DNA of 64,000 nucleotides, taken from positions 1-64,000 of the forward strand of contig JBILLQ010000001.1 in assembly GCA_044375975.1 (NCBI GenBank), written 5' to 3'. The notes beneath the pieces were generated by a model. That model was not told where the DNA came from. It did not search any database and worked only from the letters and a program-made list of their open reading frames with translations. The DNA is from UBA5018 sp044375975. Lineage in GTDB: Bacteria; Cyanobacteriota; Cyanobacteriia; PCC-6307; Cyanobiaceae. Below, one piece after another: positions 26,341 through 35,136 of the stretch (its first letter is position 1; every line of letters starts with the position of its first letter). A program made the position numbers and the translations under genes.

Positions 26341-27636
26341 CTAATTCACAAGCCGCCGAAATGTCTTCTTGCCGAGTTGCAGCACCTTGCCGTCGAGTTC
26401 GCTGGCATCACTAAACAGCAGGTTGACATCGGTGAGCTTCTGGCCATCCAGCCGCACGCCGCCGTTCTGGATCTGCCGCCGGGCCTCGCTGCTGCTGCAG
26501 ATGCCCACGGCGCTGAGCAGATAGAAGGCCTTGGCCGGGAAGTTCACCGCCGCCAGGGAGGCGTCGGGCACCGATGCGCCGCCCCCTGCATCTGCGCCGG
26601 AGCTTGCACCATCAGCATCGGCCCGCAACACCAAATTGGCCGCATCCGCCTGGGCCTGGAGGGCGGCCGGCTGGCCATGGCGACTGGCGGTTACGGCCAG
26701 GGCCATGGCCTTTTGACGCTGCCTGGGATTGCTGGGCAGGGCCGCTAAATCCAAATTTGTGAGCAGCGTTAGATATTCCTCCACCGCCGCATCGGGTACT
26801 TTTTCCAGCTTTGAATACATGGTGAGCGCATCATCGGCAAGCCCCACCGTGTTGCCCAGGCTCTTGCTCATCTTCTGCACCCCATCGAGCCCCGGCAGGA
26901 TCGGCAGCAACATGCCAAATTGGGGTCGCTGGCTGAAATGACGCTGCAGGTCGCGGCCCATGGCCACGTTGAACTTTTGATCGGTGCCGCCCAGCTCCAC
27001 ATCCGCCTGCACCGCCACCGAGTCGTAGCCCTGCAGCAGCGGATAGAGAAATTCGTGTAGGGAAATTGGCGTGCCGCCGCCGTAGCGATTGGCAAAATCC
27101 TCCTTGGCCAGCATCTGGCCCACGGTGCTGATCCCCAGCAGCTCGATCACCTCCGGCAGGTTCATGCCCGCCAGCCATTCGCCATTGCGCCGCACCTCCA
27201 GCCGCCCGGGGGTTTGGAAATCCAACAGCGCCCGCTCTGGATCTTGGCCTAGCCCCAGCTGCACCAGATAGGTTTCGGCGTTGGCCTCCACCTGGGCAGC
27301 GCTGAGTTGCACCCGGGTGGCGCTCTTGCCAGTGGGGTCGCCGATGCGGGCGGTGAAGTCGCCAATAATGAGAACGGCGGTGTGGCCCGCATCCTGGAAG
27401 GCCCGCAGCTTGCGGAACAGGATCGAGTGGCCGAGGTGGATGTCGGAGCCGGTGGGGTCGATGCCCAATTTCACCCGCAGCGGCCGGCCGGCTGCCTCGG
27501 CCTCCACCAGGCGGGCGGCCAGGGATTGGTCGGCGGCGGCCGCCCCCTCCTGGCCGGCACTCAGGTCGGCGGCGGGGAACAGATCGGCCACCCCCCTCTC
27601 CAGCCAGGTGGGCAGATTCCAGGCGGCTTGGGCCAT
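26341..27636 (-). CDS. tyrS: Tyrosyl-tRNA synthetase
   Basis: Charges tRNA-Tyr. A class I catalytic domain has LGIDPTGSDIHLGH (HIGH motif as HLGH), LGGTDQKFNVAMGRDLQ and the KMSKS loop in GVQKMSKSLGNTV; a C-terminal S4-like RNA-binding domain ends the protein (GGVRLDGQKLTDVNLLF). The 431-residue length fits the group of TyrRS with HLGH/KMSKS. A small Asp/Gly/Ala/Ser-rich insert (DADGASSGADAGGGAS) separates the two domains. It stands alone between pyrF and a DUF1825 gene. Confidence 0.93.
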   Translation of the reverse strand: MAQAAWNLPTWLERGVADLFPAADLSAGQEGAAAADQSLAARLVEAEAAGRPLRVKLGIDPTGSDIHLGHSILFRKLRAFQDAGHTAVLIIGDFTARIGDPTGKSATRVQLSAAQVEANAETYLVQLGLGQDPERALLDFQTPGRLEVRRNGEWLAGMNLPEVIELLGISTVGQMLAKEDFANRYGGGTPISLHEFLYPLLQGYDSVAVQADVELGGTDQKFNVAMGRDLQRHFSQRPQFGMLLPILPGLDGVQKMSKSLGNTVGLADDALTMYSKLEKVPDAAVEEYLTLLTNLDLAALPSNPRQRQKAMALAVTASRHGQPAALQAQADAANLVLRADADGASSGADAGGGASVPDASLAAVNFPAKAFYLLSAVGICSSSEARRQIQNGGVRLDGQKLTDVNLLFSDASELDGKVLQLGKKTFRRLVN

Positions 27637-27709
27637 CGTGCTTGCGGGCCCCCGGCGCCCTTGCGTCTGGGGCGGATCGTAGGCATTGGCCCTGATCAGC
27701 CAGACCAGC

Positions 27710-28033
27710 TCAGCCCTGGGGCTCCAGCTGGCTCTTCATCCGCTCCAGGGTGAGCTGCATTTGATTGAACATCGTTTCGGGGGTGAGCCCGAACTGGCCC
27801 AGCTGGGTGCGCAGCTGTTCCACGGTGAGCTTGGCCTGGAAGTCTTCCGATAGCTCGAAGCGCTTCATGAACACGCGATAGCGTTCCATCATAGACTCCA
27901 TCTGCTCGATGTAGAGCTTCTTGCCCTCCCGATCGAATTTGCCGTAGTCACTGCCCAGCTGCATCAGCTGCTGGTAGTCGCCAAACAGGTGCTTGGCCTC
28001 GTCTTGAACAATCTCTGAATCAAAAAACGCCAT
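27710..28033 (-). CDS. DUF1825 family protein
   Basis: A 107-residue protein beginning MAFFDSEIVQDEAKHLFGDY, helical and charged (SDYGKFDREGKKLYIEQMES and on), as in the DUF1825 family that I know from cyanobacteria; the function is unknown. ATG 28033 is chosen because homology begins there, although the frame stays open to 28159 over unrelated codons. Divergent from the HhH gene (125 bp between starts). Confidence 0.85.
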   Translation of the reverse strand: MAFFDSEIVQDEAKHLFGDYQQLMQLGSDYGKFDREGKKLYIEQMESMMERYRVFMKRFELSEDFQAKLTVEQLRTQLGQFGLTPETMFNQMQLTLERMKSQLEPQG

Positions 28034-28157
28034 GGGCCAGGCGAAACGGCGCCGCAGGGAGCTGGTGTGATTCTGGGGATCGATGGACGGCCAGTGGAGT
28101 ACGGATCCACGCATCCCCGCTAGCTTCGCTGCACAGCACCCAGACGCTCCCCGCAGC

Positions 28158-28898
28158 ATGGCTCAGCGGCACTGGCTGGATCCCCTGGCGCGGCGCCTGC
28201 TGCTGGCCACCGGCCAGCTGGCTCCAGCTCCAGCCGCAGGCCCCTCCCCATCGGCAGAGAAAGGCCAGGCTGGCCAGCTCAATCCCGATCAGCTGCCGCT
28301 GGAGGGGCAGCCATTAGATCGCGAACTGCATGAGCGCGAACTGGTGGATCGGGAGCTATTGGCTTTGAAGCTGAGCCAAAATCCAGCCCTGCGCCTGCGC
28401 GATGCCACCGAGGTGCGCCATGCCGCCGCCCTCGGCTGGCGCCTGGATGTAAACCGCGCCACCAGGGCCGACTGGGGCCGGCTGCCGGGCCTCAGCACCG
28501 CCCAGCTCGACCTGCTGCTGCGGCTCCAGGCCGGCGGTGTGCAGCTGAGCGGCCCGGAGGATCTCAAAAATTTGTTGGAGCTCAGCCAATCCCAGCTGGA
28601 GGCCTGGTTGCCGCTGCTGGAATTCCGCTGGTATGGCGAAGCCCCAACCACCAGCTCCTCGCCGCCGCCCCTGGATCTCAACCGGGCCCGGCCCCTTGAT
28701 CTGCTGGCCCTGGGCCTGTCGCGAGAGCGGATTCGTCGTCTATTGCGGGAGCGGGCCCGGGCCCCCTTCCTCGACCTGGCGGAGCTGCAACAGCGGTTGC
28801 AGTTGCCGCCCGAGATTGTGGAAAGCTGGATCGGCCGGGTGCGCTTCGGGCAGGGCCCCTGCGGCCCGGTGCTGCCCTCCACCAGCCGCCGCTCCTAA
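28158..28898 (+). CDS. Helix-hairpin-helix (ComEA-like) protein
   Basis: About 246 residues with two HhH-type segments: LDVNRATRADWGRLPGLSTA (about 102-150) and LDLNRARPLDLLALGLSRER (about 195-240). The middle has a Glu/Arg/Leu stretch (RELHERELVDRELLALKLSQ). HhH modules bind DNA non-specifically, as in ComEA, but there is no clear signal peptide, so a cytoplasmic role is as likely. It lies 3 bp before the GIY-YIG gene and the pair may cooperate on DNA (inference). ATG 28158 preferred to 28083. Confidence 0.7.
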   Translation: MAQRHWLDPLARRLLLATGQLAPAPAAGPSPSAEKGQAGQLNPDQLPLEGQPLDRELHERELVDRELLALKLSQNPALRLRDATEVRHAAALGWRLDVNRATRADWGRLPGLSTAQLDLLLRLQAGGVQLSGPEDLKNLLELSQSQLEAWLPLLEFRWYGEAPTTSSSPPPLDLNRARPLDLLALGLSRERIRRLLRERARAPFLDLAELQQRLQLPPEIVESWIGRVRFGQGPCGPVLPSTSRRS

Positions 28899-28901
28899 AC
28901 C

Positions 28902-29510
28902 TTGCGCCAGGGCGATCTGTTTTCCGGCTTGCAGCCGGCCAGCTCCAACGCCAGCTTCGCTGGCGGCGAGTTGCCGCTGCTCGCCCACCAACTGCTGGCC
29001 TGGCAGCGACTGGTGGCCAGCCACCAGGGGCCCCTGTTCGCCGGCGGCCCCGGCCAAGAGCTGCAGGCGAGCCTGTTCGATCTCATCAGCCCATCCCCCG
29101 AGGCCCGGGCGGCGGCTTTTGATCCGCTGGCGCTGCAACCCCAGCCGTTGAGTTTTTGGCGCTGGCCCCAGGCGCCCCAGGGCGGAGCGGCCATCTACCT
29201 GGTGATCGATCGCCCGCCGACGCTCGATCACCCCCTGCTGCTCTACGTGGGCGAAACCGGCCGGGCCGATCGGCGCTGGAAGGGTGAGCACGACTGCAAG
29301 CGCTACTTGACGGCCTACGGCGAGGCCCTGGCCAAGGCGGCGCTGGAGGGCAGGCCCAGCATCCGCTTCTGGCTGGACGTGCCGGCCGCTATCCAGCCCA
29401 GGCGGGCCCTGGAGCAAGCCCTGATTCGGCGCTGGCTGCCGCCCTTCAACAAGGAAACCCGCCAGCGCTGGGCCACGCCGTTCACCGCCGAACTCGACCT
29501 GGAGTGTTGA
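28902..29510 (+). CDS. GIY-YIG nuclease-domain protein
   Basis: About 202 residues. The C-terminal half holds a GIY-YIG fold: AIYLVIDRPP (GIY strand), LLLYVGETGRADRRWKGEHD (YIG with the catalytic Arg region) and the downstream conserved Glu in RRALEQALIRRW with FNKET. The N-terminal half is not recognised. TTG start at 28902, 3 bp after the HhH protein stop. Related cyanobacterial proteins are uncharacterised. Confidence 0.72.
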   Translation: MRQGDLFSGLQPASSNASFAGGELPLLAHQLLAWQRLVASHQGPLFAGGPGQELQASLFDLISPSPEARAAAFDPLALQPQPLSFWRWPQAPQGGAAIYLVIDRPPTLDHPLLLYVGETGRADRRWKGEHDCKRYLTAYGEALAKAALEGRPSIRFWLDVPAAIQPRRALEQALIRRWLPPFNKETRQRWATPFTAELDLEC

Positions 29511-29610
29511 TTGAAATCAAGAGCAGCCGGCTGAGTTGGCGGGCGGCGCCGCTGAAGGAAAAGCTGGGGTGCAGTCTGGCTAGCATCAATGCCAATTAAA
29601 GGCCCGGTGC

Positions 29611-31134
29611 ATGGAGATTCGCTGCCTTCCCCAAGACCTCACCGCGGCCCTGGGGAGCTGGAGCGACCAGGCCCTAGCCGTGGGTCTATTCGCCGGTGGC
29701 GAAGACGCGCCCGCTGACCACCCGCTGCTGCTTGCCCTCACCGATCGCTACGGCCCCGAGTTGCTGGCCCGGTTAGCCCAGCGGCGCTTCAAGGGGCAAC
29801 TGGGGGATGCCGCCTGTCTGGAACTGCTGGGCGAACTGCCCGGCAGTGTGATTTTGGTTGGTTTGGGCGATCCCGCCAGTTTCGCTATTTCGTCCCTGCG
29901 CGCCGCCGCCGCCAGCGCCGCCACTACGGCCCTGGCCGCCGGTTGCACCAGCTTGGGCCTGGCCATGCCGCTGGATGGCATCGAGGGCGCCACTGCGGCG
30001 GCGGCCCTGGGCCAAGCCGTGCGGCTGGCCACCTACAGCGACCAGCGCTTCAAGAGTGAGCCTGATCAAACGAAGCCGCAGCTGGCGCACCTCACCCTGG
30101 TGGGTCTGCAGCAGCAGGCGGCCGCCGGGCTCGCCTGCACAGACGCCATCTGCGCCGGCGTTGAACTGGCCCGGGAGCTGGTGGCGGCGCCGCCCAATGT
30201 GGCCAATCCCCAGCACCTGGCGGACACCGCCGCCCAGATCGCCAGCCACCACAACCTGGAGCTGAAATTGCTGGAGCGCCACGATTGCGCCGCATTGGCG
30301 ATGGGCGCCTACCTGGCTGTGGCCCAGGGGTCGTCCCTGCCCCCCAAGTTCATCCACTTGATCTATCGCCCCAAGGGCCCGGTGACCCGCAGGGTGGCTT
30401 TGGTGGGCAAGGGCCTCACCTTCGATTCCGGCGGTTACAACCTCAAGACCGGCGGCTCCCAGATCGAGATGATGAAATACGACATGGGCGGCAGCGCGGC
30501 GGTGCTGGGCACCGCCCGGGCCATCGGCCAGCTCCAGCCGGAGGGGCTGGAGCTGCACGTGATCGTGGCGGCCTGCGAAAACATGATTAATGGCGATGCG
30601 GTGCATCCCGGCGACATCGTTACCGCCTCCAATGGCAAGACGATCGAAATAAACAACACCGATGCCGAAGGCCGCCTCACCCTGGCCGATGCCCTGGTCT
30701 ATGCCTGTCGCTTGGAACCGGATGTGGTGGTCGACCTGGCCACCCTTACCGGGGCCTGTGTGATCGCCCTGGGGGAGGAGATTGCCGGTCTCTGGTCGAG
30801 CAGCGATGGCCTGGCGGAGGCGCTGTTGCAAGCCGGCAGCAGCGGCGGAGAAGAGCTCTGGCGCATGCCCCTGCGCAAGTCCTACAAGCAGGGCCTCAAA
30901 AGCCAATTCGCCGACATGAAAAACACCGGGCCCAGGCCCGGTGGCTCGATCACCGCAGCCCTGTTTCTGCAGGATTTTGTCAGCAAGGATCTGCCCTGGG
31001 CCCACCTGGACATCGCCGGCACCGTCTGGAGTGACAAGGGCCGCGGCAGCGAACCCGCCGGCGCCACTGGCTTTGGCGTACGCACCTTGGTTAATTGGCT
31101 GATAGCCGGTGCCCCCTGCCAAATTGGCGCCTAG
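29611..31134 (+). CDS. pepA: Leucyl aminopeptidase (M17)
   Basis: A cytoplasmic metal-dependent aminopeptidase, 507 residues. The N-terminal domain is variable; the catalytic C-terminal domain has LVGKGLTFDSGGYNLK (metal-binding Lys/Asp), YDMGGSAAVLGT, the signature NTDAEGRLTLADAL, and DLATLTGACVIALG. The carboxyl end carries WAHLDIAGTVW and GATGFGVRTL, also conserved. ATG 29611 follows AATTAAAGGCCCGGTGC. A small membrane protein gene follows at 31161. Confidence 0.93.
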   Translation: MEIRCLPQDLTAALGSWSDQALAVGLFAGGEDAPADHPLLLALTDRYGPELLARLAQRRFKGQLGDAACLELLGELPGSVILVGLGDPASFAISSLRAAAASAATTALAAGCTSLGLAMPLDGIEGATAAAALGQAVRLATYSDQRFKSEPDQTKPQLAHLTLVGLQQQAAAGLACTDAICAGVELARELVAAPPNVANPQHLADTAAQIASHHNLELKLLERHDCAALAMGAYLAVAQGSSLPPKFIHLIYRPKGPVTRRVALVGKGLTFDSGGYNLKTGGSQIEMMKYDMGGSAAVLGTARAIGQLQPEGLELHVIVAACENMINGDAVHPGDIVTASNGKTIEINNTDAEGRLTLADALVYACRLEPDVVVDLATLTGACVIALGEEIAGLWSSSDGLAEALLQAGSSGGEELWRMPLRKSYKQGLKSQFADMKNTGPRPGGSITAALFLQDFVSKDLPWAHLDIAGTVWSDKGRGSEPAGATGFGVRTLVNWLIAGAPCQIGA

Positions 31135-31160
31135 GTTGAGACTCAGCTAGGGGTGCGCCG

Positions 31161-31445
31161 ATGGCTGTCAAAAAAATCCGCTGGTACGTAAAGGCTCAAC
31201 TCGGTGTATTGATGTTGCCGGCTGGTCTCTGCCTGTTCGGCGAGGCGATTATCCGCAGGGGCATGGAGCAGCTCGCCTCCAGCGCCCAGCTGGCAACCGC
31301 CAATGGCGATTCCCTGTCCCTAAACCTGCTGCGGGCCCCTGGTCCCTGGTTCTGGTACGGCAGTTTTGGCCTGATCTTAATCACGGCGGGCGTGGGCCTG
31401 ATGATCGAAAGTGGGCTGCTGCGAGGCTACCCCGGCCGCCAGTGA
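31161..31445 (+). CDS. Small conserved-looking membrane protein
   Basis: A 94-residue protein with two predicted transmembrane helices (VLMLPAGLCLFGEAII and WFWYGSFGLILITAGVGLM) separated by a short polar loop (QLASSAQLATANGDSLSL). The N-terminus is positive (MAVKKIRWYVKAQ), consistent with the cytoplasmic side. It sits 26 bp after pepA and may be co-transcribed. Family not recognised. Confidence 0.65.
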   Translation: MAVKKIRWYVKAQLGVLMLPAGLCLFGEAIIRRGMEQLASSAQLATANGDSLSLNLLRAPGPWFWYGSFGLILITAGVGLMIESGLLRGYPGRQ

Positions 31446-31488
31446 TTTTTGGGTTAGGAAGACTCTGGAAAACCGCTATTTCAGCGAT

Positions 31489-31512
31489 CCCGCAACTCGG
31501 GTCAGTTGCGGG
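31489..31512. repeat. Perfect 9-bp hairpin after the small membrane gene
   Basis: CCCGCAACT (31489-31497) pairs with AGTTGCGGG (31504-31512) across a 6-nt loop. It has no T run. The 31446-32039 gap otherwise shows no gene. Confidence 0.75.
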
Positions 31513-31694
31513 CATCTAGAAAAACCAAGATCCATTGATGCCGCGTCGCGAGAAGCATTGCAGCAACAGGCCTTCCCCTCGCTCTGGCTAGCGGAATGGG
31601 CATTTTTCGAGGCGCCCTTACATTATCAAAATTGAATTAGCCGGGTTCTGGTTTTCTAGGATTTCCCTAACAATACAAGTATTAACCGAACAGC

Positions 31695-31721
31695 GCATGC
31701 ATTCAACTAGTTGATGCATGC
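31695..31721. repeat. Near-perfect 27-bp palindrome
   Basis: GCATGCA arms flank the self-complementary TCAACTAGTTGA, with one extra T. A related TGCATGC follows a few bases on. It could be a protein-binding site or a cruciform; the function is unknown. Confidence 0.7.
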
Positions 31722-32039
31722 AACCAGCAGTGCATGCAAAAATCAAGAGAAATTACCTACAGCTAACGGCGCAAGGGTCAAGCCATTAACAAAAACATGT
31801 AGAAAAACAGTAAAAGATATAGCAAACCGCGCTAATTTCAAGCCACCCTATCGAAAATCAGTTAAGAACCAGCCCGGGGCTTGGGTTGCTTGCCTGGGCT
31901 ACGGGGGAGCCTTGGCAGCTGCCCGGGATTAACTGCTGGCAACTCCTGTATGGATCCAAAGTTGGCAGCAGCTCTTGCTCCGTGCTTGGCAGCGGCTCTC
32001 TTGTTTCTAGCTCTTTGAGCTTCGCACTTTGGCTTGGGC

Positions 32040-32297
32040 TTAGGCGGCTCCCACGACACTTCGCCGCCGCTTAGCCAGGGCGGCGGGCAGCTCTGCTGGC
32101 CCCAGACTGGCCAGCAGCTGCTCTGGGGATTCCAGGGCGTGGATCTGCCAGCGAGCCCGCTCAGTGCAGAGCGGCAGCAGGCGATCCAGATCGTCGGCGG
32201 CCTGCTTGGGGCTGGAGTAGGGACCGATGTGCCTGGTCTGCAGACCGTCGCGAATTGTCAGCAGATACATACGCCGCTGGGGTAGGGGCGAATCCAC
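32040..32297 (-). CDS. Small hypothetical protein
   Basis: An 85-residue frame: MYLLTIRDGLQTRHIGPYSS then PKQAADDLDRLLPLCTERAR, with a basic C-terminus (AALAKRRRSVVGAA). A real start may be the internal ATG at 32270 (MYLLTI). It looks like a compact soluble protein of the kind seen in picocyanobacteria, but I do not recognise the family. Confidence 0.5.
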   Translation of the reverse strand: MDSPLPQRRMYLLTIRDGLQTRHIGPYSSPKQAADDLDRLLPLCTERARWQIHALESPEQLLASLGPAELPAALAKRRRSVVGAA

Positions 32298-32411
32298 ACT
32301 AAGCCTGCCGCCCAGCGGTTTCGCGAAGCAAAAGCGTTGCTGATACGGCCCACATAGACAAGAGTGCCCCCGGGATCTTCAGGATTTCATCAGATTTCCC
32401 AGGCGCTAGCG

Positions 32412-33122
32412 CTAAAACTTGTCATTAACCCCAGGCATAGTTGCATCGGCTTTTGTCGAACCCCACACCTGTTGGAGGCGGCGATCCCGGCCGCAGGCCC
32501 AGCGGTAGTACCCGTAGCGGGCCCCGTGGCGCTCGGCATAGTTTTGGTGGTATTCCTCGGCTGGCCAGAACTGCTGCAGCGGTTTGATCTGTACAGCCAG
32601 CGACGATTTGGCCCGGCCCAGCTGCTTGGCGATGGCCACTGAACTGGCCTGGGCCTGCAAAGACTGCTGCTGGCCATTGGTGAAAATCACCGGGCGGTAG
32701 GAATCACCCCGATCACAAAACTGACCACCGCCATCGAGGGGATCGATATTGCGCCAATAGGCCTTGAGCAGGGCCGCATAGCTGATTCGATCCGGATCAA
32801 AGCGCACCCGCACGCTCTCTTGATGGCCCGTCCCCCCGGCCGACACCTTCTGGTAGCTGGGATTGGCCAACTTGCCGCCGCTATAGCCGCTCTCCGCAGT
32901 AAACACGCCAGGCAGGATCTCTAAATCGTGTTCCAAACACCAGAAGCAGCCTCCGGCGAACACAGCTTCCTGGGGCGGCGCCGCCATGGCCGGCAGGGGC
33001 CCGAGCAATAAAACTAGAAAAGCAGCCAGCAAGGGGGTTGCTAGCCAGCCAAAAAGGGTTGGGCCGCTGCTTGCTGAGCCGGCCCTGACCGCCGGAGATG
33101 GCCTAGTGATCTGTTCAGCCAT
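32412..33122 (-). CDS. msrA: Peptide methionine-(S)-S-oxide reductase, exported
   Basis: Repairs oxidised methionine. A hydrophobic signal (LLAAFLVLLLGPLPAMA, about residues 31-47) precedes the catalytic domain with the nucleophile in GGCFWCLE, then ESGYSGGK, GTGHQESVRV and EEYHQNY. The C-terminal tail is longer than in short MsrA enzymes but has no evident recycling cysteine pair. The signal implies action in the periplasm or thylakoid lumen, unusual against the common cytosolic form. It follows lpxB with an 8-bp overlap. Confidence 0.88.
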   Translation of the reverse strand: MAEQITRPSPAVRAGSASSGPTLFGWLATPLLAAFLVLLLGPLPAMAAPPQEAVFAGGCFWCLEHDLEILPGVFTAESGYSGGKLANPSYQKVSAGGTGHQESVRVRFDPDRISYAALLKAYWRNIDPLDGGGQFCDRGDSYRPVIFTNGQQQSLQAQASSVAIAKQLGRAKSSLAVQIKPLQQFWPAEEYHQNYAERHGARYGYYRWACGRDRRLQQVWGSTKADATMPGVNDKF

Positions 33123-34311
33123 TGCCGCCTGCGCTCACCACCAGATCCAGGATGGCAGAGGCGGCCCGGCTGGTGACCCCAGGCTCGCCCAAGGCGCTGC
33201 GCAATCTTTGATAACCATCCAACATGCGCTGGCGGGCGGCACTGGTTGGATCGAGGAGCGCTGCGGCCTCAGCCACGATTGCCTCGGAGCTGAGTTGATC
33301 CTGCAGCAGTTCCGGCACCAGCCGCTCATTCAGCACCAGATTCACCGGCGAGATGTGGGGCACGTTGAAGCGCAGCAGGTGTTTGGCCACAAAGGCCGTG
33401 ACCCGGCTCACCCGGTAAACCACCACCTGGGGCACCCCCCGCAGCGCCAACTCCAAATTGGCCGTGCCCGACTTGGCGAGCGCCAGATCGGCAGCGGCGC
33501 AGAGGTCGGGTTTGAGCCGGTCGGCATCGCCGGCCGCGATGATCCTAGCTCTGACCCCAGCTTTTGTCAGTACGGCAGTGAGTTCGGCTTCAAAGCCGCT
33601 CAGGCCCGACGGCACCAGCACCTCCAGCCGTGGCTGGCGGCGCTGGAGCTCGGCCACCGCCGCCGCCATGGCCGGCAGCAAATAGTGCAGTTCTTGGCGC
33701 CGCGAGGCCGGCAGCAGCAGCAGTACCGGTACCTCGGCGGCCAGTCCCAGGCGCTGGCGGGCCTGGTCGCGGCTGGGCAGCTCGGCCAGGGTGTCCAGCA
33801 GGGGATGACCCACCCAGGTAACGGCGGCGCCGCGCTCTCCGTAAAAGCGTGCTTCCTCCGGGAAGATCGCCAAAATCCTGTCGCTAAAGCCGATCAGCCT
33901 TGTGGTGCCCCCATCCCCCAGGCTGAATGCCCATTCCTGGGGCGCTATGTAATAGGTGATCGGTACATGGGGATAGAGACTCTTGAGGCGCAGGCCCAGG
34001 TTGATATTGGCGCCCATGTAGTCGATCAGCACCACGCCATCGGGGGGATTGCTGGCCAGCCAGCGGCGCAGCTGCCGCTGCAACTTCAGCGTTGGCAGGA
34101 TCAGGGGCAGGGCCTCCCAGAGGCCGATGGCCCCCATCGATGCGGTGTCGGCGATCAGCTGCGCGCCGGCCTGGCGCATCCGCTCACCCCCCAGGGCCAC
34201 CAGCTCCAGGCTCAGGCCCCGCTGGCTGGCTTCGCCGCGCAGAGCTCGAATCAACAGACTGCCCTGCAGATCCCCGGATACTTCACCGGTACTTACCAGC
34301 AGGCGCACCAT
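33115..34311 (-). CDS. lpxB: Lipid-A-disaccharide synthase
   Basis: Joins UDP-2,3-diacylglucosamine and lipid X in lipid A synthesis. A 398-residue GT-B protein starting VRLLVSTGEVSGDLQG, with ALGGERMRQAGA, LIDYMGANINLGLR, LLLPASRRQELHYLLP and SGTANLELALRGVPQVVVYR as expected. Overlaps msrA downstream by 8 bp; its start overlaps the lpxA stop by one base. Fifth in a minus-strand envelope run. Confidence 0.93.
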   Translation of the reverse strand: MVRLLVSTGEVSGDLQGSLLIRALRGEASQRGLSLELVALGGERMRQAGAQLIADTASMGAIGLWEALPLILPTLKLQRQLRRWLASNPPDGVVLIDYMGANINLGLRLKSLYPHVPITYYIAPQEWAFSLGDGGTTRLIGFSDRILAIFPEEARFYGERGAAVTWVGHPLLDTLAELPSRDQARQRLGLAAEVPVLLLLPASRRQELHYLLPAMAAAVAELQRRQPRLEVLVPSGLSGFEAELTAVLTKAGVRARIIAAGDADRLKPDLCAAADLALAKSGTANLELALRGVPQVVVYRVSRVTAFVAKHLLRFNVPHISPVNLVLNERLVPELLQDQLSSEAIVAEAAALLDPTSAARQRMLDGYQRLRSALGEPGVTSRAASAILDLVVSAGGNG

Positions 34312-35132
34312 CAGCGCTGGGCGGGTAGGGGACCGCGGCGTCCCGGACCGGTGGAGGCCTCCAGGAAGGCCACCAACTGTTCGCCTGCTTCCAGCAACTC
34401 CAGCTCGCGGGCAGCGGCCAAGGCTGAGGCCATCACCCGATCGCTGCGGTAGAGGAGGGTCCAGAGTTGCTGCAGCTGGCGCAGCTGGGCGCCATCATCG
34501 AGATCGGCCAAGCCACTGCGGCGAATACCCAGGCGATTCAAGCCCCGCAGCCGGCCGGGATGACCCTCCACCATGGTGAAGGGGGGCACGTCGCGGTCGA
34601 TGCGGCTCATGCCACCCAACATCGCCATGCTGCCAATGTGCACAAACTGGTGAATGCCGAGCACACCACCGATCACGGCCCGATCACCGATCACCACATG
34701 GCCAGCTACGGCTACGCCGTTGGCGATCACGATGCGATCACCCAACTGGCAGTTGTGGCCGATGTGGCTATAGGCCATCAGCAGATTGGAGTTGCCCAAT
34801 CGGGTCTGCTCCTGGCCCGTGGTGGCCCGATTGATGGTGACGCACTCGCGAATGCTGTTGTCGTCGCCGATCACCACCTCGGTGGGATCACCGGAGTACT
34901 TGAGATCCTGGGGCTCCAGACCGATACAGGCCCCTGGAAACACCCTGTTGCGCCGACCCATCCGCACCACCCCATCGATCACCACATGGGGGCCGATGCG
35001 GCAGCCGTCGCCGAGTTCGACGCCCGCGCCGATCACGGCATAGGGACCGATCTGCACATCAGCGCCAAGGCGGGCGCCCGGATCGACCACTGCCGTGGGA
35101 TGAATCTTGATGGCCATTGCTGAGCTGCCCAT
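34311..35132 (-). CDS. lpxA: UDP-N-acetylglucosamine acyltransferase
   Basis: First committed step of lipid A synthesis. Left-handed beta-helix of hexapeptide repeats (IHPTAVVDPGARLGADVQIG and on), ECVTINRATT, the catalytic-His region YSHIGHNCQLGD and the C-terminal helical domain after GMSRIDRDVPPF. ATG 35132, 4 bp after the fabZ stop, gives 273 residues; ATG 35117 (MAIKIHP) is an alternative. Longer upstream codons lie inside fabZ and are not real. Confidence 0.93.
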   Translation of the reverse strand: MGSSAMAIKIHPTAVVDPGARLGADVQIGPYAVIGAGVELGDGCRIGPHVVIDGVVRMGRRNRVFPGACIGLEPQDLKYSGDPTEVVIGDDNSIRECVTINRATTGQEQTRLGNSNLLMAYSHIGHNCQLGDRIVIANGVAVAGHVVIGDRAVIGGVLGIHQFVHIGSMAMLGGMSRIDRDVPPFTMVEGHPGRLRGLNRLGIRRSGLADLDDGAQLRQLQQLWTLLYRSDRVMASALAAARELELLEAGEQLVAFLEASTGPGRRGPLPAQR

Positions 35133-35136
35133 CCTT

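Noticed and set aside
29773..31122. Long minus-strand frame opposite pepA (449 codons)
   Set aside because: It mirrors a clear M17 aminopeptidase and has no recognisable motifs; open only because of GC-rich codon use.
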